43,389 nucleotides of DNA. Origin: Burkholderiaceae bacterium (lineage in GTDB: Bacteria > Pseudomonadota > Gammaproteobacteria > Burkholderiales > Burkholderiaceae_C). Numbering within the stretch: position 1 is the stretch's first letter; every line of letters starts with the position of its first letter. Under the pieces are notes generated by a model, which saw only the letters and a list, made by a program, of their open reading frames with translations, searched no databases and was not told where the DNA came from. Below, in pieces: positions 17,537 to 27,959 of this stretch. The stretch spans positions 1 to 43,389 of the forward strand of contig JAFMFB010000020.1 of NCBI GenBank assembly GCA_017856435.1, given 5' to 3'. Both the position numbers and the translations under genes were made by a program.

Positions 17537-18430
17537 ATGGCTGCAATTACCGCAAGCATGGTCGCTGAACTACGGGCCAAGACCGATGCCCCGATGATGG
17601 AATGCAAGAGGGCCCTAACCGAGGCTGATGGCGACATGGCCAAGGCCGAGGAAGTGTTGCGCGTTAAATTGGGCACCAAGGCTGGCAAAGCCGCCTCACG
17701 GGTGACGGCTGAGGGCGTGGTGGCCAGTTGTATTGAGGGCGCCACCGGTTCGATGATCGAAGTCAATTGTGAGACTGACTTTGTGACCAAGAACGACAGT
17801 TTCCTGGCGCTGGCCAAGGCGGCGGCGGAACTGATCGTCAAGCACAACCCGGCTGATCTGGCTGCCTTGGGTGAGCTGTCCTACAGTCAGGACGGTTTTG
17901 GTCCAACCCTGGAAGAGGTTCGCAAGGGACTGATTGGAAAGATTGGCGAAAACATGTCGTTTCGTCGTTTCAAGCGCTTTGCCTCCGGCTCCAGGTTGGC
18001 CGCTTATCTGCACGGCACCCGTATCGGTGTGGTGGTCGAGTTCGACGGCGATGAAGTTGCCGCCAAGGATGTTGCCATGCATGTGGCAGCGATGAAGCCC
18101 GTGGCGCTGACCAGCGCCGATGTGCCGGCCGACCTGATTGCCAGGGAGCGGTCAGTCGCCACTGCCAAGGCGGCAGAATCCGGCAAACCGGCTGACATTG
18201 CTGCCAAAATGATTGAGGGATCGGTACAAAAATACCTCAAGGAGGTGTCGCTGTTCAACCAGCCCTTTGTCAAAAACGACAAACAGACGGTCGAACAGAT
18301 GTTGAAGGAAAAGAACACAGCGGTGAAGTCCTTTACCCTGTATGTCGTGGGTGAGGGTATCGAGAAGAAAGTGGACGACTTTGCCGCTGAGGTGGCTGCC
18401 CAGGTGGCGGCTGCCCAGCAGGCGGGTTAA
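17537..18430 (+). CDS. tsf: Elongation factor Ts
   Basis: EF-Ts is the nucleotide exchange factor for EF-Tu. The 297-residue protein has the conserved N-terminal helix region with [16 protein letters not shown] (TDxPMMECK motif), the core domain motif [10 protein letters not shown], and the C-terminal module with [17 protein letters not shown] ribosome site is present 9 bases before the ATG. Its transcription probably depends on read-through of the terminator after rpsB. Confidence 0.98.
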   Translation: MAAITASMVAELRAKTDAPMMECKRALTEADGDMAKAEEVLRVKLGTKAGKAASRVTAEGVVASCIEGATGSMIEVNCETDFVTKNDSFLALAKAAAELIVKHNPADLAALGELSYSQDGFGPTLEEVRKGLIGKIGENMSFRRFKRFASGSRLAAYLHGTRIGVVVEFDGDEVAAKDVAMHVAAMKPVALTSADVPADLIARERSVATAKAAESGKPADIAAKMIEGSVQKYLKEVSLFNQPFVKNDKQTVEQMLKEKNTAVKSFTLYVVGEGIEKKVDDFAAEVAAQVAAAQQAG

Positions 18431-18456
18431 CGCAACTTCAAGTAAATTGCATATCC

Positions 18457-18484
18457 GGCGCCCATGAATTCATCGCTGGGCGCC
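18457..18484 (+). other. Perfect GC-rich hairpin between tsf and pyrH
   Basis: GGCGCCCA (18457-18464) pairs with TGGGCGCC (18477-18484) around a 12-base loop that itself contains the palindrome TGAATTCA. No T run follows, so it is not a standard intrinsic terminator. It could stabilise or mark processing of the mRNA between tsf and pyrH. Confidence 0.5.
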
Positions 18485-18524
18485 TACAGGAAACGCTAAC
18501 CGTCAATTCAAGGAGATTGCCCCC

Positions 18525-19247
18525 ATGACCGCCAGACCACCAGCCCACAAGCGAATTTTGCTCAAGCTGTCCGGCGAGGCACTCATGGGGGAAGATGCCT
18601 TTGGCATCAACCACCTGACCATTCAGCGCATAGTGCAGGAAGTGGCCGAGGTCACCCGACTGGGCGTGGAGCTGGCCGTCGTCATTGGCGGGGGGAATCT
18701 CTTCAGGGGTGTAGCGGGCGGCGCGGTGGGTATGGACCGAGCTACCGCCGATTACATGGGCATGCTGGCAACGGTCATGAACGCACTGGCTCTGGCCGAC
18801 ACCATGAACAAGGCCGGGTTGACCGCACGCGTCATGTCCGCCATCAGCATTGAGCAGGTGGTTGAGCCTTATGTGCGCCCTAAGGCACTCCAATATCTGG
18901 AAGAGGGCAAGGTGGTCATTTTTGCGGCTGGCACTGGCAATCCTTTCTTTACTACGGATACTGCTGCTGCGCTGCGTGGGGCGGAAATTGGTGCCGATGT
19001 GGTTCTGAAGGCGACCAAGGTGGATGGGGTTTACACTGCTGACCCCAATAAGGACCCAAGCGCCACCCGCTACAGCAAGCTGAGTTTTGATGAGGCCATG
19101 GTTCGCAATCTTGGCATCATGGATGCCACCGCGTTTGCCCTCTGCCGGGACCAGAAATTGCCGATCAAAGTGTTTTCAATTGTGAAGCATGGCGCGCTCA
19201 GACGGGTTGTCATGGGTGAAGATGAGGGTACGCTGGTATACGCCTGA
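18525..19247 (+). CDS. pyrH: UMP kinase
   Basis: PyrH phosphorylates UMP to UDP and belongs to the amino-acid-kinase fold, unlike eukaryotic UMP kinases. The 240-residue product has the expected segments: [12 protein letters not shown] at the start, [11 protein letters not shown] for phosphate binding, and [14 protein letters not shown] in the nucleotide-binding region. AAGGAG precedes the ATG. It lies in the conserved tsf-pyrH-frr order. Confidence 0.98.
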   Translation: MTARPPAHKRILLKLSGEALMGEDAFGINHLTIQRIVQEVAEVTRLGVELAVVIGGGNLFRGVAGGAVGMDRATADYMGMLATVMNALALADTMNKAGLTARVMSAISIEQVVEPYVRPKALQYLEEGKVVIFAAGTGNPFFTTDTAAALRGAEIGADVVLKATKVDGVYTADPNKDPSATRYSKLSFDEAMVRNLGIMDATAFALCRDQKLPIKVFSIVKHGALRRVVMGEDEGTLVYA

Positions 19248-19278
19248 TACAGCCAGGTTGTCCTGAGGAGAAGAAAAG

Positions 19279-19839
19279 ATGTCAATTGCAGATATCAAAA
19301 AGACCATGGAGGCCAAGATGGATCAGTCCGTTGAGGCACTGAAAAATAATTTGTCGAAAATCAGAACTGGTCGGGCTAATCCGGCCTTGCTCGATGCGAT
19401 CCAAGTTGAGTATTACGGCTCCCAGGTGCCGTTGAACCAGGTAGCCAACGTCTCACTGCTAGATGCGCGCACCATCAGCGTACAGCCCTGGGAAAAGGGG
19501 ATGGGGGCAAAAATCGAAAAGGCGATCCGCGAAAGTGATCTGGGTCTGAACCCCGCCTCCATGGGAGATCTGATTCGCGTGCCCATGCCTCCCATGAGCG
19601 AAGAGCGACGCAAGGAAATGACCAAGCTGGTGCGCCAGGAAGGCGAGGGCGCGAAGATAGCTGTGCGCAACCTTCGGCGGGATGCCAACGAGGCGGTCAA
19701 GAAATTGGTCAAGGACAAGCTGGCCTCAGAGGACGATCAAAAGCGCTCTGAGGCCGAAATTCAAAAACTCACTGATAAGCATGTGACCTCCATTGATCAA
19801 GTTGTTGCGAGTAAAGAGCAAGAGGTCATGGCCGTTTGA
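19279..19839 (+). CDS. frr: Ribosome recycling factor
   Basis: RRF splits post-termination ribosomes together with EF-G. The 186-residue length is standard. Signatures include the first helix with [13 protein letters not shown], the domain II region [15 protein letters not shown], and the C-terminal helix with [11 protein letters not shown] strong ribosome site (GAGGAG) lies before the ATG. About 120 bases without a clear structure separate it from uppS. Confidence 0.98.
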   Translation: MSIADIKKTMEAKMDQSVEALKNNLSKIRTGRANPALLDAIQVEYYGSQVPLNQVANVSLLDARTISVQPWEKGMGAKIEKAIRESDLGLNPASMGDLIRVPMPPMSEERRKEMTKLVRQEGEGAKIAVRNLRRDANEAVKKLVKDKLASEDDQKRSEAEIQKLTDKHVTSIDQVVASKEQEVMAV

Positions 19840-19959
19840 TCTGGCCTGGATGGGGTGCTTGCAGATGCGACCTGTTTTGACCCGTGGTATGGCCGGGGAC
19901 GCTTTTCTTTGTCAGCCAGCTCATCTAAAACACGGCTGTCCGCTTCCGGCTCCTGATTG

Positions 19960-20700
19960 ATGAGCGTTTCGCAAGAAGGTCCAAACCATATTGCCATTGT
20001 GATGGATGGCAATGGCCGTTGGGCCTCCAAGCGTTTATTACCCAGATTGGCTGGGCACCGACAGGGTCTGGAAAGCCTGCGCCGCTGCATCGCCGCCTGT
20101 ATCGAGCGCCAGGTCAAGGTGCTGACTGTTTTTGCGTTTTCCTCTGAGAACTGGAAACGTCCGGCCGATGAAGTTTTGGGGCTGATGGATCTTTTGGCTA
20201 ACGCCCTGGCCAAGGAGGTGCCGCAGCTGCTTAAAGATGGGGTGCGCCTTTATTTTGTTGGTGACCGGCAAGGCTTGTCAAAGAAAGTGTCCGACGGACT
20301 TGCCCAGGGTGAGGCAGCCACAGCCCACAATTCACGCCTGGTGCTCAATGTCTGCTTCAATTACGGTGGGCGCTGGGATATGGTGCAAGCTGCTGGCAAA
20401 GTGGCTGCCTTCGGCAAGCCAATCACTGAGCAGGCCATCACTGACGCCCTTGCTTTGGCGCATGTGTCAGATCCTGATCTGTTCATTCGCACTGGCGGAG
20501 AAATGCGCCTGAGCAATTTTTTGTTGTGGCAGGCTGCCTATTCAGAACTGTATTTCAGTAAAAAACTATGGCCTGATTTTGATGAATCAGCGCTGGATCA
20601 AGCCATAGCCGCGTTTCTAAGTCGCGAGCGCAGGTTTGGTATGACCTCTGCGCAACTTTCTGAGTCAGAAGACAGACCGAAACTTCCTAGGCCAAAGTAA
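19960..20700 (+). CDS. uppS: Isoprenyl transferase (undecaprenyl diphosphate synthase)
   Basis: This cis-prenyltransferase makes the C55 carrier lipid for peptidoglycan and O-antigen. The 246-residue product has the catalytic IAIVMDGNGRWA motif near the N-terminus, FAFSSENWKRP, and the C-terminal RTGGEMRLSNFLLWQAAYSE signature. I start it at ATG 19960; a TTG immediately before is in frame. No strong ribosome site is visible. It is followed by cdsA after 9 bases. Confidence 0.96.
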   Translation: MSVSQEGPNHIAIVMDGNGRWASKRLLPRLAGHRQGLESLRRCIAACIERQVKVLTVFAFSSENWKRPADEVLGLMDLLANALAKEVPQLLKDGVRLYFVGDRQGLSKKVSDGLAQGEAATAHNSRLVLNVCFNYGGRWDMVQAAGKVAAFGKPITEQAITDALALAHVSDPDLFIRTGGEMRLSNFLLWQAAYSELYFSKKLWPDFDESALDQAIAAFLSRERRFGMTSAQLSESEDRPKLPRPK

Positions 20701-20709
20701 GCTACGGTC

Positions 20710-21567
20710 ATGTTGAAACAAAGAGTCATTACCGCTGTCGTCTTGCTGGCTCTGCTGTTGCCGGCGCTGTTCTATCAGGAAAGCTGGGCCTGGCGCAGTG
20801 TGACACTGGTCCTGGTGGCTGCGGCTGGCTGGGAGTGGAGTCGTCTCAATGGTCTTGGGCAATTTGCAGCCTGGCTGTTTGGATTTGCCTGCCTTCTAGC
20901 CTGTGTCATGTCTTGGGACCTGGGTTTGACTGAACGTTCTTTGCCCGCCCTCTGGGTGGTGGCGGCGTCTTCCTGGGTGCTGTTGGGGGCCGCACTGCTC
21001 AGACGTGGAGTAGCCGGTTGGCGCGAGTTACCCCAAGCGCTTCGACTGAGCGGCGGATTGATGGCTTTGTGGTTGTTGTGGCTGGCAGTGGTGCAAGCGC
21101 ACTCAATTGGTGCCGGTTTTTTATTGTCGGTGCTGGCCTCCGTATGGGTGGCTGATATCGGGGCTTATTTTTCGGGTCGGACTTTGGGTGGACGCTTTAT
21201 CAAGAACAAGTTGGCGCCGACGATCAGCCCTGGAAAAACCTGGGAGGGAGTTTGGGGGGGTGCTTTTGGTGTTTTGCTTCTTGCGCTGGCTTGGGGGATC
21301 ACTGAAACAGGTACTTTGGGCCTGTCTGTTTCACTCTTTTCACACCTGCTGAATCAAGCCAACGCCTTGATCCTGATTCTTGGGATGTTGTTGCTGACGG
21401 GGATGAGCGTGGTGGGAGATCTGCTGGAATCCCTGGTCAAGCGCAGCGCAGGCGTGAAAGACAGCAGCCGGCTTCTTCCCGGACACGGGGGTGTGCTTGA
21501 CCGGATTGACGCTCTGCTGCCGACATTGCCCTTGGCGATGATGTTTTATTCACTGCTCAAGCCATGA
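20710..21567 (+). CDS. cdsA: Phosphatidate cytidylyltransferase (CDP-diglyceride synthase)
   Basis: CdsA makes CDP-diacylglycerol, the precursor of all the phospholipids, in the inner membrane. The 285-residue protein is very hydrophobic, with about seven or eight membrane segments. It has the conserved NKLAPTISPGKTWEG region and the C-terminal signature GDLLESLVKRSAGVKDSS followed by LPGHGGVLDRID. Its stop overlaps the start of dxr (ATGA), suggesting translational coupling. Confidence 0.96.
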   Translation: MLKQRVITAVVLLALLLPALFYQESWAWRSVTLVLVAAAGWEWSRLNGLGQFAAWLFGFACLLACVMSWDLGLTERSLPALWVVAASSWVLLGAALLRRGVAGWRELPQALRLSGGLMALWLLWLAVVQAHSIGAGFLLSVLASVWVADIGAYFSGRTLGGRFIKNKLAPTISPGKTWEGVWGGAFGVLLLALAWGITETGTLGLSVSLFSHLLNQANALILILGMLLLTGMSVVGDLLESLVKRSAGVKDSSRLLPGHGGVLDRIDALLPTLPLAMMFYSLLKP

Positions 21568-22748
21568 AGCAGCGCGTCACAATTCTGGGCGCCACCGGCT
21601 CGATTGGAACCAATACGCTGGATGTCATTGCACGCCACCCGGATAAGTTTGAAATCTTTGCTCTCACGGCAGCGACCCAGACCGACTTGTTGTTAACGCA
21701 ATGTCAGCAACATCGACCCCGCTACGCGGTCCTGCCTGATCTGAAGCGTGCCCAGGTCCTTAGGGACTCATTGCGTACATTGAACCTCAAGACCCAGGTG
21801 CTCAGTGGTGTATCGGCCCTTTCGGAAGTGGCCGCGCACCCGGAGGTGGATACCGTCATGGCGGCCATCGTAGGCGCCGCCGGCCTGCCCGCCTGTTGGG
21901 CGGCCGCTCGTGCTGGCAAACGACTGCTGCTTGCCAACAAGGAGGCGCTGGTGGTGGGGGGCGAGCTTTTTCTGCAGGCAGTGCGAGAGGGGCAGGCCAC
22001 ATTGCTGCCGATTGATAGCGAACACTCTGCAATCTTTCAATCCTTGCCGCAGGATGCCAGCACCTGGAATGACCGGGTTGACAAGATCATTCTTACCGCT
22101 TCTGGCGGGCCCTTTCGAACGCGGGATCCTGATACGCTGCATCTGGTTACACCCGACCAGGCTTGCGCTCATCCTAACTGGGTCATGGGTCGAAAGATTT
22201 CGGTGGATTCGGCCACCATGATGAACAAAGCGCTTGAGTTGATAGAAGCTCATTACCTTTTTGGCCTGCCTGCACAACGGCTGGAAGTGGTCATTCATCC
22301 TCAGAGCGTGATTCATTCCATGGTGCAGTACCACGACAATTCAGTGGTGGCACAGTTGGGTACGCCTGATATGCGGGTACCGATTGCATACGGCCTGTCC
22401 TGGCCACAACGCATTGCTTCAGGGGCGGCCGCACTTGACTTTCATAATTTGGCGGCCATGACCTTTGAGCCACTCGATTCACCGGATCATGCCAAGCGTT
22501 ACCCCGGACTGAAGTTGGCTTGGGAGGCATTGAGCGCGCCGGTTGGGAGTACAGCGGTTTTGAACGCGGCCAACGAGGTGGCCGTGGAGGCGTTTCTGGC
22601 TGCCCGGATTCGGTTTGACCAGATCCACGCCGTCAATCAGGCCACCATGACGGCCATGGAGATCAATGCTCCCGGCTCCCTGGAGGACTTGCTCGATCTG
22701 GACGCCCGAACCCGTCGAACTGCTACAGCGCTTTTGCAGAAACTCTAG
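21564..22748 (+). CDS. dxr: 1-deoxy-D-xylulose 5-phosphate reductoisomerase
   Basis: Dxr catalyses the first committed step of the MEP isoprenoid pathway. The 394-residue protein has the NADPH-binding start ILGATGSIGTNTLDV, the metal and substrate site PIDSEHSAIFQ, and the loop region HPQSVIHSMVQ. It overlaps cdsA by 4 bases and is followed 13 bases later by rseP. With uppS two genes away, it links isoprenoid supply to carrier-lipid synthesis. Confidence 0.97.
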   Translation: MKQRVTILGATGSIGTNTLDVIARHPDKFEIFALTAATQTDLLLTQCQQHRPRYAVLPDLKRAQVLRDSLRTLNLKTQVLSGVSALSEVAAHPEVDTVMAAIVGAAGLPACWAAARAGKRLLLANKEALVVGGELFLQAVREGQATLLPIDSEHSAIFQSLPQDASTWNDRVDKIILTASGGPFRTRDPDTLHLVTPDQACAHPNWVMGRKISVDSATMMNKALELIEAHYLFGLPAQRLEVVIHPQSVIHSMVQYHDNSVVAQLGTPDMRVPIAYGLSWPQRIASGAAALDFHNLAAMTFEPLDSPDHAKRYPGLKLAWEALSAPVGSTAVLNAANEVAVEAFLAARIRFDQIHAVNQATMTAMEINAPGSLEDLLDLDARTRRTATALLQKL

Positions 22749-22761
22749 GGCACCAAGACAG

Positions 22762-24108
22762 ATGTTGACCCTACCAGCTTTTCTTCTGGCCCTGACGCTG
22801 CTGATTTTTGTCCATGAGTACGGCCACTACCGTGTAGCAAAGTGGTGTGGTGTCAGGGTATTGCGATTTTCAATCGGGTTTGGCCCGGTTTTATGGCGCT
22901 GGTATCCCCGTTCGAATGAAACTGAATTCACCCTCTGTGCGGTACCGCTGGGTGGCTATGTTCGCATGCTGGATGAACGTGAGGGGAAAGTTGATGCCGC
23001 GCAACGTCATCTGGCTTTCAATCAACAGAAGTTACACAAGCGTGCGCTGATTGTGGCTGCAGGACCGGCGGCAAACCTTGTCTTGGCTGTGCTCTTCTAT
23101 GCGGTGGTTCATTGGACCGGTGTTGTTGAGCCTAGCGCGGTGGTTGCCACGCCACCTGCCGGATCCATGGCGCAACAGGCCGGCATGCAGGGAGGGGAGC
23201 GCATTACCCAAGTGCAGGAGGACGGCGCGGCCTGGCAGTCGGTTCAGACGATGACCGAGTTACGCTGGCTGTTGACCCAGGCTGCTCTCGAGGAACGTGC
23301 CTTGCGCCTGCAAACACAAGAGGGCCGTGAGTTTGTTCTGCCCATGAACGGGTTGCAGGCCAAACAGGCCGATATCGAATTGCTTCGGCGTATTGGGTTG
23401 GATGCGCCTTTTACTCCGGCCAAGATGGGTGAGATCCTGCCCGATGGTGCTGCGCAGCGCGCCGGGCTCAAGGCAGGCGACCAGATCTTGCGGGTCAATG
23501 GGACAACTGTGTCCGACGGTCGAAGCCTGCGCGAACTGATCCGAGCCTCAAACCGTGGTGCCCAGGCGCCACCCATGCAGTGGCAGGTTCAACGCGACGG
23601 TCGTGAACTGACGATTGCGGTCAGCCCCACGGCTGAACGGGAGGGCGACCTCTGGGTGGGCCGCATTGGCGCCTATGTGGGCGGAACTCCGGAATTGGTA
23701 ACCGTTCAACTCGGCCCGATCGAGGGGCTTGGTCGTGCGGTAAGTCGTACCTGGGAGGCCTGCCACCTGAGTCTGCGCATGATTTGGAAGATGATCACCG
23801 GCGAGGCCTCGCTCAAAAATCTCAGTGGCCCCCTGACCATTGCCGACTATGCGGGGCAGTCCGCGAAGATTGGTTTGACCCAGTACCTCCTTTTTTTGGC
23901 AATGATTAGTGTCAGCCTGGGGGTTCTGAACCTGTTGCCTTTGCCTGTTTTGGACGGAGGGCACCTGTTGTATTATCTTTGGGAAGCTGTGACTGGCCGG
24001 CCCATCTCGGATTTTTGGGTCGAGCGACTTCAGCGAGGCGGCATTTTCTTGCTGGTGATTCTCATGTCAATTGCCCTATTCAATGATTTGGCTCGCCTTT
24101 TTAGTTAA
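22762..24108 (+). CDS. rseP: Site-2 intramembrane metalloprotease RseP
   Basis: RseP cuts the anti-sigma factor RseA and signal-peptide remnants inside the inner membrane. The 448-residue protein has the zinc motif HEYGH at residues 18-22 in the first membrane helix, two PDZ domains (roughly 120-200 and 215-300) with the GLKAGDQILRVNG segment, and the second active-site motif LPVLDGGH near the C-terminus. I chose ATG 22762, which puts the zinc motif where the family has it; the frame is open further upstream into dxr. Confidence 0.95.
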   Translation: MLTLPAFLLALTLLIFVHEYGHYRVAKWCGVRVLRFSIGFGPVLWRWYPRSNETEFTLCAVPLGGYVRMLDEREGKVDAAQRHLAFNQQKLHKRALIVAAGPAANLVLAVLFYAVVHWTGVVEPSAVVATPPAGSMAQQAGMQGGERITQVQEDGAAWQSVQTMTELRWLLTQAALEERALRLQTQEGREFVLPMNGLQAKQADIELLRRIGLDAPFTPAKMGEILPDGAAQRAGLKAGDQILRVNGTTVSDGRSLRELIRASNRGAQAPPMQWQVQRDGRELTIAVSPTAEREGDLWVGRIGAYVGGTPELVTVQLGPIEGLGRAVSRTWEACHLSLRMIWKMITGEASLKNLSGPLTIADYAGQSAKIGLTQYLLFLAMISVSLGVLNLLPLPVLDGGHLLYYLWEAVTGRPISDFWVERLQRGGIFLLVILMSIALFNDLARLFS

Positions 24109-24136
24109 GCCCAGTCGGCCCTTGTTCGTTTTTTAA

Positions 24137-26446
24137 ATGAATTACATGACTCACTTACATCGTTATTTCTCCCGCCTGGCAATTGCTGTACTGTCTCTCT
24201 TCATCGCCATCAATTCTGCCTTGGCCGTGACACCTTTCAAGGTGCGGGACATCCGGGTTGAGGGTTTGCAAAGGGTGGAGCCAGGAACCGTGTTTGCGTC
24301 TATTCCGGTAAGGGTTGGTGACGTTTATAACGATGAGACCGGTACCGCGTCCATTCGTGCCCTGTTTGAGCTCGGCCTTTTCAAGGACGTGCGCATTGAG
24401 GTGGCCGGGGATGTGCTGGTGGTTGTGGTTGAGGAGCGCCCCACAATTGCCGAGGTCGACTTTATTGGCGCCAAGGAATTTGACAAGGACGTCCTCAAGA
24501 AGGCGCTGCGTGATGTCGGACTGACCGATGGACGTCCTTTTGACAAAGCCTTGCTCGATCGGGCCGAACAAGAACTCAAGCGTCAGTACATCAACCGAAG
24601 TCTTTATGCGGCTGAGGTTGTCACCACGGTGACGCCGATCGAACGTAACCGGGTCAATCTGACCTTCACTATTTCCGAGGGTGAGCCCTCCCGAATTTCG
24701 GAGATCCGCATTGTTGGAAGCAAGGCGTTTTCCGAGACCGATCTGCGCAAGTTGTTTGATCTGGATACTGGCAACTGGATGAGTTGGTACACCAAATCAA
24801 ACCGCTATTCACGTACCAAGCTCAATGCTGACATTGAGACCCTGCGCTCCTATTACTTGGCCAGGGGCTACCTTGAGTTTCGAGTGGAATCGACGCAGGT
24901 CGCCATCTCCCCGAACAAACAGGATATTTCAATCACGATCAATGTGACCGAGGGCGAGCGTTTCGTGGTGACAGGTGTACAGTTGCAGGGTAATTATCTG
25001 GGCCGGGACGATGAATTCAAGGCCTTGGTGGCGATCAGGCCCGGTCAAGCCTACAACGCTGATTTGGTGGCGCAAACGGTTAAGTCCTTTACCGACCTCT
25101 TTGGTAAATTTGGTTATGCGTTTGCCAGGGTTCAACCCAGGCCAGACATTGACCGCGCCAACAATCGGGTGGCCCTGGTTTTGATGGCCGAACCAGCCCG
25201 TCGGACTTATGTGCGCCGCATCCAGATTGCCGGCAACAACCGAACCCGCGATGAGGTGATTCGCAGGGAGTTGCGTCAATTTGAGTCCTCCTGGTACGAC
25301 GGCGACAGAATCAAGTTGTCGCGCTCCCGTCTGGGCCGGCTTGGCTATTTCTCTGATGTAAATATTGAAACCCTGGAGGTCCCCGGGGCGCCGGATCAGG
25401 TGGATCTGAACGTCTCATTGACTGAACGCGCAACGGGCAGTATCACGATTGGTGCCGGGTACTCTAGTACCGATGGACTGGGCTTGATGTTTGGCATCAA
25501 CCAGCAAAATGCATTTGGTAGCGGCCAATCGCTTGGAATCAATATCAACACCAGTAGCCTGAATCGGATTGTGGTGGTCAATACCACCGATCCTTATTTC
25601 ACCAAAGATGGGGTTTCCCGAACCTTCGATATCTATCACCGTGTCTTCCGGCCCTATTTGTATCTGGATCCGGACAGTTACCGGCTTGAGACCACTGGCG
25701 GCAGTGTCCGATTTGGTGTGCCATTCACAGAACGCGACACGGTTTATTTTGGTCTGGGTGTTGAGCGGACCTCTATCGTGACAGGAACCTACCTGCCTGC
25801 AGCCTACAGCAGCTATGTCTCTGAGTTTGGCTCATCCAGTACTGCTGTGCCGGTCACTATCGGATGGGCGCGCGATGGACGAGACAGTGCGCTGGTCCCA
25901 ACCAGTGGCAGCTTTCAGCGTCTCAATGGTGAGATCAGCCCAACCAGCGATGTGCGCTATGTGCGTGGTGGCTATCAGTACCAACAGTACATCCCCCTGA
26001 CCAAGCAATACACCTTTGCCTTCAATGGCGAGTTGGCTGGAGGTCAGGGTCTGAATGGTCAGACCTACCCCTTGTTCAAAAATTACTATGCCGGCGGACT
26101 GGGCTCCGTTCGCGGCTTTCAGGCGGGTAGTCTTGGACCAATTGATTCAGTCAGCGGCCTTCCAATTGGTGGAACCAAGAAGGCCAACCTGAACTTTGAG
26201 TTGCAAGCCCCCTTTCCCGGCGCAGGCAATGACCGGACCCTGCGGATGTATGGTTTTGTCGACATGGGTAACGCCTACGGTGCTGATCAGGCCATCGACC
26301 TGAGCCAGTTCCGGTCTTCAGCGGGTGTTGGCCTGAGTTGGATATCGCCCATGGGTCCCCTGCGCCTGGCCTTTGCTCAGCCGATCAAATCGCAGGAAGG
26401 CGATAGAATCCAGTCCATTCAATTCCAGATCGGAACGACTTTCTAA
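24137..26446 (+). CDS. bamA: Outer membrane protein assembly factor BamA
   Basis: BamA is the central subunit that inserts beta-barrel proteins into the outer membrane. The 769-residue protein has a signal peptide ending near NSALA, five POTRA domains (about residues 30-430) starting with FKVRDIRVEGLQR, and a C-terminal beta-barrel. The barrel holds the conserved loop 6 motif VRGF (GSVRGFQAG), and the chain ends in phenylalanine (QFQIGTTF), the usual outer-membrane signal. ATG 24146 is an alternative start. Its stop overlaps the skp start by one base (TAATG). Confidence 0.97.
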   Translation: MNYMTHLHRYFSRLAIAVLSLFIAINSALAVTPFKVRDIRVEGLQRVEPGTVFASIPVRVGDVYNDETGTASIRALFELGLFKDVRIEVAGDVLVVVVEERPTIAEVDFIGAKEFDKDVLKKALRDVGLTDGRPFDKALLDRAEQELKRQYINRSLYAAEVVTTVTPIERNRVNLTFTISEGEPSRISEIRIVGSKAFSETDLRKLFDLDTGNWMSWYTKSNRYSRTKLNADIETLRSYYLARGYLEFRVESTQVAISPNKQDISITINVTEGERFVVTGVQLQGNYLGRDDEFKALVAIRPGQAYNADLVAQTVKSFTDLFGKFGYAFARVQPRPDIDRANNRVALVLMAEPARRTYVRRIQIAGNNRTRDEVIRRELRQFESSWYDGDRIKLSRSRLGRLGYFSDVNIETLEVPGAPDQVDLNVSLTERATGSITIGAGYSSTDGLGLMFGINQQNAFGSGQSLGININTSSLNRIVVVNTTDPYFTKDGVSRTFDIYHRVFRPYLYLDPDSYRLETTGGSVRFGVPFTERDTVYFGLGVERTSIVTGTYLPAAYSSYVSEFGSSSTAVPVTIGWARDGRDSALVPTSGSFQRLNGEISPTSDVRYVRGGYQYQQYIPLTKQYTFAFNGELAGGQGLNGQTYPLFKNYYAGGLGSVRGFQAGSLGPIDSVSGLPIGGTKKANLNFELQAPFPGAGNDRTLRMYGFVDMGNAYGADQAIDLSQFRSSAGVGLSWISPMGPLRLAFAQPIKSQEGDRIQSIQFQIGTTF

Positions 26447-26958
26447 TGAAGCTGTTTTTACGTAACTGTGCTTTGCCCATTCTGATCAGTGGCTTTATGG
26501 GTCTGGCACAGGCCCAGGAATTTCGACTGGGTGCGGTCAATGTAGACCGTGTCATGCGTGACGCAGTGCAAGCCAAGAATGCGCAAGCCAGGCTCGAACA
26601 GGAATTTTCACGCCGCGAGAAAGAATTGCAGGATCAGGGTAACAGCATCAAGGCGATGGCTGACAAGCTGGAGCGTGAGGCGCCCACTCTGTCTGAGAGC
26701 CAACGCAACTCTCGCCAGCGCCAAGTGGTTGACCTGGATCGTGACTTTCAGCGCAAGCGTCGCGAATTTCAGGAAGACCTGAACCTGCGCAAAAACGAAG
26801 AATTGCAACAAGTTCTGGATCGTGCCAACCGGGTGGTTCGACAGCTTGCTGACAGCGAAAAATATGACCTGATTCTTAATGCAAGGGACACGGTCTATGT
26901 CAACCCAAAGCATGACATCACCGACAAGGTGATACGGGCACTGAACGCTTCCAAATAA
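26446..26958 (+). CDS. skp: Periplasmic chaperone Skp/OmpH
   Basis: Skp binds unfolded outer-membrane proteins in the periplasm and passes them to the Bam complex. The 170-residue product has a signal peptide ending in GLAQAQ, the opening strand [12 protein letters not shown] and a long charged coiled-coil (about residues 45-130, rich in Glu, Arg, Gln and Lys), and closes with [20 protein letters not shown]. Its start is fused to the bamA stop, consistent with joint production of chaperone and insertase. Confidence 0.93.
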   Translation: MKLFLRNCALPILISGFMGLAQAQEFRLGAVNVDRVMRDAVQAKNAQARLEQEFSRREKELQDQGNSIKAMADKLEREAPTLSESQRNSRQRQVVDLDRDFQRKRREFQEDLNLRKNEELQQVLDRANRVVRQLADSEKYDLILNARDTVYVNPKHDITDKVIRALNASK

Positions 26959-26975
26959 ATCCGGGCGACCAGACT

Positions 26976-27959
26976 GTGGCGCTGCGTCTAGGAACCATTG
27001 TTGAAGCCCTCGGTGGTGAGCTACACGGCGATCCAGATTTGCAGATCACAGGCCTGGCTCCGCTGGAACAAGCTACCACCACACAACTTAGTTTTTTAAG
27101 CAATCCCAAGTATCAGCAGCAACTTGCTATTTCTAGCGCTGGCTGTGTGATTGTTGATCGGGCAATGTCCGATATTGCAATGTCCCGAGCCAATTGCATT
27201 GTTGCGGAGCAACCCTATTTGTACTTTGCCCGGGTAACCCAGCTTTGGCGAAAACACCATCCCTTGCCTGTTGGTAACCGAATTCACCCCAGCGCTGTTG
27301 TCGACCCAACAGCCACCGTTCATGAAACTGCGTCGATTGGCCCCCTGTGCGTGATCGAGGCGAATGCCCGCATTGGTGCTGGTAGCCAACTCAAGTCCAG
27401 GGTCACGGTGGGCGCGTCCTGCGTTATTGGTGAGCGTTGCCTGATTCATCCTGGTGTGGTGATTGGCGCTGACGGTTTTGGTTTTGCAAAGGATGGGGCG
27501 CGCTGGGAAAAGATTGAACAGTTGGGATCTGTCCGCATCGGAAATGATGTGGAAATCGGGGCCAACACATGTATTGACCGGGGTGCCTTGGCTGATACGG
27601 TTATTGAAGACGGGGTCAAGCTTGATAACCTGATCCAGATTGGCCATAACGTTCATGTGGGACGAAATACCGCTATGGCCGGCTGTGTCGGGGTTGCCGG
27701 CAGCGCCCATATCGGCGCCAATTGCACTATTGGTGGGAGTGCCGGCGTTCTTGGCCACCTGACCATTGCAGACAACGTGCATATTTCTTCCTTCACCCTG
27801 GTGACGCGATCAATCAACAAGCCGGGCCACTACACGGGCTTTTACCCGTTGGACGAAAATTCTGTCTGGGAGAAAAATGCTGCATCGCTCAAGCAATTGG
27901 CCACCCTGCGGGAGCGCCTGCGTACATTGGAAAAGGATGTGAAGGAAATAAAAAAATGA
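26976..27959 (+). CDS. lpxD: UDP-3-O-(3-hydroxyacyl)glucosamine N-acyltransferase
   Basis: LpxD adds the second acyl chain in lipid A synthesis. The 327-residue protein starts at GTG 26976. The N-terminal uridine-binding domain includes [16 protein letters not shown]. The left-handed beta-helix hexapeptide repeats span about residues 100-290, with the catalytic-histidine region [17 protein letters not shown]-terminal helix ends in a Lys-rich tail. Its stop overlaps the fabZ start (ATGA). Confidence 0.97.
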   Translation: MALRLGTIVEALGGELHGDPDLQITGLAPLEQATTTQLSFLSNPKYQQQLAISSAGCVIVDRAMSDIAMSRANCIVAEQPYLYFARVTQLWRKHHPLPVGNRIHPSAVVDPTATVHETASIGPLCVIEANARIGAGSQLKSRVTVGASCVIGERCLIHPGVVIGADGFGFAKDGARWEKIEQLGSVRIGNDVEIGANTCIDRGALADTVIEDGVKLDNLIQIGHNVHVGRNTAMAGCVGVAGSAHIGANCTIGGSAGVLGHLTIADNVHISSFTLVTRSINKPGHYTGFYPLDENSVWEKNAASLKQLATLRERLRTLEKDVKEIKK

